In this document: positions 8,801 to 12,332 of the stretch, one piece after another | Layout: each line of letters opens with the position of its first letter | Numbering within the stretch: position 1 is the stretch's first letter | Assembly: GCA_002842135.1 (NCBI GenBank) | Contig: PHCD01000056.1 | Location: 1 to 12,332, forward strand | Length of the DNA: 12,332 nucleotides | Direction of reading: 5' to 3' | Origin: Betaproteobacteria bacterium HGW-Betaproteobacteria-8 | GTDB lineage: Bacteria > Pseudomonadota > Gammaproteobacteria > Burkholderiales > Methylophilaceae | Translations under genes and position numbers: made by a program | Notes under the pieces: model-generated | Databases searched by the model: none | Told to the model about the DNA's origin: nothing | The model's input: the letters and a program-made list of their open reading frames with translations, nothing else

Positions 8801-11800
8801 AAACTACGTTGGGTTATGAGAACGCGAGCAACAACAGCGTCAATGAAACGACGACCATTCGTACGCGTACTGACATGCAAGTGGTCAGTAAGACGCCATC
8901 CGCTAACCCGGTCAATCTGCGCGATGACTTCAACTTTGTCATCAGGGTGCGAAACAACACCGGTTCCGGCCTGGCTGAGGCCGACGGGGTCGTTGTCAGC
9001 GATACGTTGCCGGCTGGAATGCAGTTGACTGCTACGCCGACCATTAATGTCGTCAGCGGTACGACAACACAGGCCACATGTACCGGCGTTGTCGGCAACA
9101 CCAGTTTTACCTGTAGCCTGGGAACGGTGAGTCTGGGTGCGGAACTGGATGTCGTTGTGCCGGTGCAGGTGGTTACGGTGACGAGTGATGGTCAGGTGTT
9201 CAGCAACAGGGCTTCCGTGACCACTACCTCGCTGGATATCAACGGCGGCAGCAATCCCAACGGTGGCAACAATTTTAATGACGGTACTGTCACCGTCAAT
9301 GCATCAAGTATTGACGGACGGGTGTTTCGCGATTTCGAGGACAATGCTGTTTTTGATGGCGCTGATACGGGTATTGCCGGTATCAGCATGACCCTGACCG
9401 GGGTCAGTTTCGACGGTGTTGCCATCAACCGGGTGGTCGTGACGGATGCCAATGGCAACTATGTTTTTCCGGGTTTGCCGCAGGGCACGTATACCATCAC
9501 CGAGGGTACGGTAAGCGACCCCAATCTGGTGGATGGCAGCGATACCGCAGGTACTGCCGGCGGTAATACTTCTGTGAACGATATCATTTCCGCCATTAAT
9601 CTGCCTGCCGACACGGATGCAACAGGATATCTGTTTGCCGAGATTCCAATGCCGCGTATCGGTCTGGCGAAGTCTGCCGGTGCAGTAACCGATAATCATG
9701 ATGGTACCTACGATGTACAGTTCAGGCTGACGGTTGCCAACTATGGTGCAACGCCATTGCAGAACGTGCAGGTAAGCGACACGATTGCAATCGCCGGGCC
9801 GCAGTCGCTGGGGATCTATACACCCAATCCAGTACCTGCCGCTGGTCAATACACCATCGTCGGTGGGCCCGCGGTAAGCAATCAGATCAATGGTGCCAGT
9901 TTGACTCCGGTGGCTGCCGGCGTATTCACCGGCAGCGGGGCAGGTAGTACCTTGCTGGTGCCGGCTACGAGCAACCTGCCGAATTTCGTCGCGGGCAATC
10001 GTTCGACAGCGACAATTTCGTTTACGGTGCGTTTCTTCCCGACGACACCGGGGCCGTTCGAGAATACTGCGATTGCTTCAGGTGAATCTCCGAAAGGTGA
10101 TCCGGCGACTGATGACAGCGTCGATGGATTGAATCCGGATCCCAACGGTAATGGTAATCCCAATGACGAAGAATCCCCGACCATCATCAATCTGTCCGGG
10201 CAGACCATCGCGCTGGCCAAGCGGCTGGTCGGCGTTGTGCAGACGGGCGAGAAACGCTTTGATATTGCATACAGCCTGATCGTCGGTAATCCGGGTTCAA
10301 TTACAGCGACGAATGTACAGGTCACGGACGATCTGGTCGCCACCTTCCCGACGGCGCAGACCAGAGCGATCAAGACCGCACCTGCTGTTTCCGCCTGTAG
10401 CGGCACGGTTCTGAATCCGAATCCGGCATATAACGGTACCGGGCAGAAGGCGTTGCTCATTGGAAATCAGCCCCTTCTGGCCGGCGAGCACTGCACCATC
10501 ACATTCACGGCGGATATCGATTTTGGCAGCAATGCCTTGCCGGGCGTTGTGCAGAATAACCAGGCCGTAGCCACGACGGCAGAGGTTCCCGGAGGTACTG
10601 TCATCGCCACCGATCTTTCCGATGATGGTACTGATTTTGATGCCAACAATAACGGTAACGGTAACGAACCGGGTGAAAACGATCCTACCCCTGTCGATTT
10701 TACTGCAGGCGGTTTGTCCTCGATTTCAGGCAAGGTCTGGTTCGATGCCAATCATGACCGTATAGACAATGATGGGCCGGAAAATCGTGTTTCAGGCTTT
10801 ATCGTCGAAGTGCTGAATGGTAATGGCCAGATCGTCAGCAGAACGGTTACGTCAGATGATGGCAGTTATCACGTCCCTAATCTGTATCCGTCCAATGGCG
10901 CGCCGGATTCACTCTATTCCGTGCGTTTCCGCGATCCTGTCAACGGCAGAATCTACGGCATGCCTGTACCTCAGGATCCGGATCCGACGCATAACGGTAC
11001 TGTCGTCAATGGCGAGATCGCCGAAATACATCTGAACCCTAGTGACAATGTGGTTGAACAGAACCTGCCGCTCGATCCTTCAGGCGTGATTTACAACGCG
11101 GTTACACGGGTGCCGGTATCCGGCGCACGCGTGACGCTTCTGTTCGGCGGTACGGCGGTGCCAGGAGCCTGTCTGGTAGGCGGCCAGAACGAGCACGATA
11201 CCGGCATCAACGGCATTTATCAGTTCCTTCTGGCCGTCCCGCCGCCGCCAGGCTGCCCGGGTGATGGCGTGTATACCATTCAGGTCAAGCAGCCAGCCGG
11301 ATATTTGCCGCCAGCTTCGAACATTATTCCGCCGACCAGTGGTCCGCATGCGCCAGTAGGTCTGCCCGGCGGTGTTGAAGCAATTCAGGTACAGGCCGGA
11401 CCGCCAACCGGTTCGAATCCGACCACTTATTATTTTTCTTTCAACCTCGTCGTGGGAGCCGCTGGCGTTGGTGTGGTGCATAACCATATTCCGCTTGATC
11501 CTTCACCGGTCGACGCTTTCTTTGTCAGCAAGACCGGCAACAAGACCATTGTGGAACTGGGCGATACGCTGATATACACAGTCCAGGCCCGGCTGTTGAA
11601 TGGCCTGGCGCTGGCATCGGCGCAACTGGTGGACAATCTGCCGGCTGGCTTCCGCTACATTCCGGGGTCTGCCACCATCGCCAAGGGCGGCGCTGCGGCA
11701 GTGGCGCTGGCAGACCCTGCGGGCAGTCCGGGCCCGCGTCTGACGTTCGAGATAGGTGCTTTTGATAGCAATAATCCGGTGGTCGTGACTTATCGTGTAC

Positions 11801-12332
11801 GGGCCGGCGTCGGTGCCTTGCAAGGGGACGGCATCAATCGAGTGCAGGGTAGGTCCGGCACGATTCAGTCGAATATCGCAAGATACAAGGTGAAGGTTAC
11901 CGGCGGCGTATTCACTGATCTCGCCTGTGTTGCAGGCAAGGTCTTTGTGGATTGCAACGGCAACCAAATCCAGGATGCAGAGGAAGTCGGCGTTCCGGGC
12001 GTGCGTATCTACATGGAAGACGGCACCTACTTCATCTCCGATGTCGAGGGCAAGTACAGCTATTGCGGTATTACGCCACGTACGCATGTACTCAAGGTGG
12101 ATGCTCTGACCTTGCCTCGCGGCAGTCGCCTCACAGTCACCAGCAACCGCAATGTAGGCGATGCCAACAGCATCTTCCTCGATGTGAAGAATGGTGAATT
12201 GATTCGCGCCGACTTCGCCGAAGGCAGTTGCTCAAATACGGTCATGGAGCAGGTCAAGGCACGCCGCAATCAGGGAGAGGTGCGTGCACCGGAGACCGAA
12301 AAACGAGGGGCGCCTGCGCTCAAGTTCGAAGG
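5830..12332 (+). CDS. Giant secreted DUF11 / SdrD-B-like repeat protein (3' end outside window)
   Basis: An open frame of 2,167 codons with no stop before the right edge. It begins with a signal peptide whose core (RRLLSLCVCIGWLAPALAFA) ends near 6024. Then come about eight DUF11-type repeats of roughly 125-145 residues (6028-9300), an SdrD-B-like domain (about 9307-9645), two more DUF11-like repeats (about 9652-10700), an SdrD-B-like domain (10720-11070), a carboxypeptidase-regulatory-like beta domain (about 11083-11390), another DUF11-like repeat (11503-11910) and a further SdrD-B-like domain (from 11920). Repeats share text such as VxNxGPS and VTDTLPAG. Such proteins are usually surface-exposed or outer-membrane-associated, with an adhesive or structural role; the unseen C-terminus should hold the anchor. 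Start uncertain: ATG 5830 is the outermost after an in-frame TAG at 5824, but AGGGG abuts it; ATG 5851, ATG 5866, GTG 5884 and TTG 5962 are alternatives, and the latest still leaves a complete signal peptide. It is divergent from the signalling operon, which may control it. Exact function unknown. Confidence 0.88.
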   Translation, partial: MLQVLIPMIFGFMSGCGRVLSCSAESFKKNTHVVRKIQFHTRAALRRLLSLCVCIGWLAPALAFAGVDLVVNTSDSPDPLPAGGVVTYTVTVANNGNVDATGVISSHSVPANLEYLGFSGAGINCTGMAVNSPGPGTLTCTHPDLENTTGESTLTVDLRTSAQGTLIFGATASSTEADDDPTNNTDDEQTTVNLGANVSISKTPVVDTVSAGAPFVWTLEVGNAGPHSATVLRIEDPVPSGFNVTSLPAGCANNAGTIVCDITGPIAAGGTHLVGNISGVISAAGGSTVTNTATVDLGPTATVSDPADPDIADNTAISNISVTPGSDLRIGKTRSIAGNFTVGDSFNFILAPSYTGDSPTNITVTDVVPSNYTIGAVAASQNGWSCNVAGQIVTCTKPSGGIAGLNQPLGNITIPVTVASAGSNVANTASISAAGPSDPVPGNNQATDGGVNLLDPRIDLGVSKTGPNPALVVAGVPFNFTIRAANSGTTDFVGELVLTDTLPAGMTVTAYTLNGWSCSPAVPTTGPITCTRTYTSGAPLAAGASTPNVVMTATVNTTGTMSNSVSLMPNCDPAHIVDGCGESDLASYAVTSSVSTDSADISVLKTVDLPSVPAGDVLTYTLEIVNDGPTVSNNVVLNDTLQSLINNAVGATGAGYIGHTITPGSATGGACNTSASGGNGRQLTCNFTTIPLCTQGVDCPRVEVQVRPGGNGGSRVNSVNVVSNGTADPDHTNETASVTSNIEPRADITVTKNANPNSVPAGQNLTYVIATPNNGPSHADDVVITDILPLDVTFVSASPSAGSCSTTPGVNVTTTPANRTIGCNLGSVNNGAQQTVTVIVRPNTALYGTTITNDVSVATSTIETDASNNTATVNANVTEPALDLVLNKDDSVDPVAVGDNTVYTVTVNNAGPSAAENVVVTDTLPASGLSFQSVVSSSGSCPTQPAVDAVGGTIECALGNIPPGATRTVTVTMTALAKGVVTNNASVTSTETTLGYENASNNSVNETTTIRTRTDMQVVSKTPSANPVNLRDDFNFVIRVRNNTGSGLAEADGVVVSDTLPAGMQLTATPTINVVSGTTTQATCTGVVGNTSFTCSLGTVSLGAELDVVVPVQVVTVTSDGQVFSNRASVTTTSLDINGGSNPNGGNNFNDGTVTVNASSIDGRVFRDFEDNAVFDGADTGIAGISMTLTGVSFDGVAINRVVVTDANGNYVFPGLPQGTYTITEGTVSDPNLVDGSDTAGTAGGNTSVNDIISAINLPADTDATGYLFAEIPMPRIGLAKSAGAVTDNHDGTYDVQFRLTVANYGATPLQNVQVSDTIAIAGPQSLGIYTPNPVPAAGQYTIVGGPAVSNQINGASLTPVAAGVFTGSGAGSTLLVPATSNLPNFVAGNRSTATISFTVRFFPTTPGPFENTAIASGESPKGDPATDDSVDGLNPDPNGNGNPNDEESPTIINLSGQTIALAKRLVGVVQTGEKRFDIAYSLIVGNPGSITATNVQVTDDLVATFPTAQTRAIKTAPAVSACSGTVLNPNPAYNGTGQKALLIGNQPLLAGEHCTITFTADIDFGSNALPGVVQNNQAVATTAEVPGGTVIATDLSDDGTDFDANNNGNGNEPGENDPTPVDFTAGGLSSISGKVWFDANHDRIDNDGPENRVSGFIVEVLNGNGQIVSRTVTSDDGSYHVPNLYPSNGAPDSLYSVRFRDPVNGRIYGMPVPQDPDPTHNGTVVNGEIAEIHLNPSDNVVEQNLPLDPSGVIYNAVTRVPVSGARVTLLFGGTAVPGACLVGGQNEHDTGINGIYQFLLAVPPPPGCPGDGVYTIQVKQPAGYLPPASNIIPPTSGPHAPVGLPGGVEAIQVQAGPPTGSNPTTYYFSFNLVVGAAGVGVVHNHIPLDPSPVDAFFVSKTGNKTIVELGDTLIYTVQARLLNGLALASAQLVDNLPAGFRYIPGSATIAKGGAAAVALADPAGSPGPRLTFEIGAFDSNNPVVVTYRVRAGVGALQGDGINRVQGRSGTIQSNIARYKVKVTGGVFTDLACVAGKVFVDCNGNQIQDAEEVGVPGVRIYMEDGTYFISDVEGKYSYCGITPRTHVLKVDALTLPRGSRLTVTSNRNVGDANSIFLDVKNGELIRADFAEGSCSNTVMEQVKARRNQGEVRAPETEKRGAPALKFE
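5962..6024 (+). other. Signal peptide core of the giant protein
   Basis: The twin Arg start (RR), the hydrophobic stretch LLSLCVCIGWLAPALAFA and the Ala-x-Ala end before GVDLVV form a textbook Sec signal peptide. Everything encoded upstream of it (KKNTHVVRKIQFHTR and earlier) is either a long basic n-region or untranslated leader. The two cysteines do not form a convincing lipobox, so a lipoprotein is unlikely. Confidence 0.7.
6028..9300 (+). repeat. Array of eight DUF11-type repeats (protein-level)
   Basis: Repeats begin approximately at 6028, 6415, 6805, 7195, 7624, 8065, 8461 and 8866. Each starts with a strand like ADITVTKNANPNSVPAG, continues with a YTVTVxNxGPS motif and a VTDTLPxG turn, and ends in an Asn/Thr-rich strand such as ASNNTATVN. 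They are divergent in sequence, so this is an old protein-level duplication and not a recent DNA repeat. Every repeat contains an even number of cysteines (two, or four in the repeats at 7195 and 7624). Confidence 0.8.
9307..9645 (+). other. SdrD-B/Cna-B-like domain 1
   Basis: The segment SSIDGRVFRDFEDNAVFDG, then GIAGISMTLTG, VVVTDANGNYVFPGLPQGTY and a closing TGYLFAE strand follows the SdrD-B pattern (GxVFxDxNxNGxxDxxExGIxGVxVxL... TDxxGxYxFxxLxxGxY). It contains no cysteine, unlike the repeats before it. Confidence 0.75.
10720..11070 (+). other. SdrD-B/Cna-B-like domain 2
   Basis: SSISGKVWFDANHDRIDND, then VSGFIVEVLN, VTSDDGSYHVPNLYPSN and SLYSVRFRDP match the SdrD-B pattern. It is preceded by an acidic, Asn/Gly-rich linker (10606-10695) and followed by a Leu-Pro-Leu-Asp-Pro-Ser motif that recurs as Ile-Pro-Leu-Asp-Pro-Ser at about 11488-11505. 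Confidence 0.75.
11920..12200 (+). other. SdrD-B-like domain 3
   Basis: CVAGKVFVDCNGNQIQDAEE, then VGVPGVRIYMEDGTYFISD, VEGKYSYCGITPRTHVLKVD and an acidic and basic tail match the SdrD-B pattern. Unlike the two earlier SdrD-B-like domains it carries cysteines (CVAG, VDCNGN, YCGIT and, just after, GSCSNT). The frame continues openly to the window edge. Confidence 0.7.

Noticed and set aside
7903..8880. A 325-codon open frame on the - strand, plus many shorter ones across 6055-12269
   Set aside because: They lie antisense to the continuous DUF11 frame, their products are rich in Arg, His, Ile and Cys with no domain signature, and several overlap each other. They are a by-product of the codon bias of the real gene.
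6028..9300. CRISPR array or recent DNA tandem repeat
   Set aside because: The repetition exists only at the protein-fold level; the DNA units are long, unequal and strongly diverged, with an open reading frame throughout.

Overview
The window looks like a chromosomal segment of a Gram-negative proteobacterium. A betaproteobacterium (Nitrosomonadales / Methylophilales / Gallionellaceae-like) is my best guess, from the overall look of the AhpF protein and from the CHASE2-kinase / FecR-LysM / OmpR-regulator gene trio. This assignment rests on recognition, not on a search.

Layout. (1) Positions 1-541, + strand: the C-terminal part of ahpF, the flavoprotein reductase that powers the peroxidase AhpC. 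It is cut by the window edge. (2) Positions 562-600: a strong stem-loop with T-runs on both sides, serving as a shared terminator for the converging ahpF and kinase genes. (3) Positions 659-5546, - strand: a three-gene signalling operon read in the order OmpR-type response regulator, secreted LysM-FecR-Fn3-like protein, CHASE2-PAS histidine kinase. (4) Positions 5547-5829: a divergent control region with a 10-bp tandem repeat (5651-5670) and a second 10-bp direct repeat (5748-5757 and 5803-5812). (5) Positions 5830-12332, + strand: one uninterrupted reading frame of more than 2,160 codons that runs off the right edge. It encodes a secreted giant protein of about eleven DUF11-type beta-sandwich repeats interleaved with SdrD-B/Cna-B-like domains.

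How the parts may work together (inference). The kinase has a large periplasmic CHASE2 sensor. The FecR-LysM protein is predicted to sit in the periplasm on peptidoglycan, where it could present a signal to that sensor. The regulator would act on DNA in the shared intergenic region, controlling its own operon and possibly the giant surface protein transcribed the other way. The most interesting hypothesis is therefore a self-contained envelope-sensing module dedicated to a giant adhesin-like protein. ahpF appears to be an unrelated housekeeping neighbour.

No tRNA, rRNA, CRISPR array, insertion sequence or phage gene was seen.
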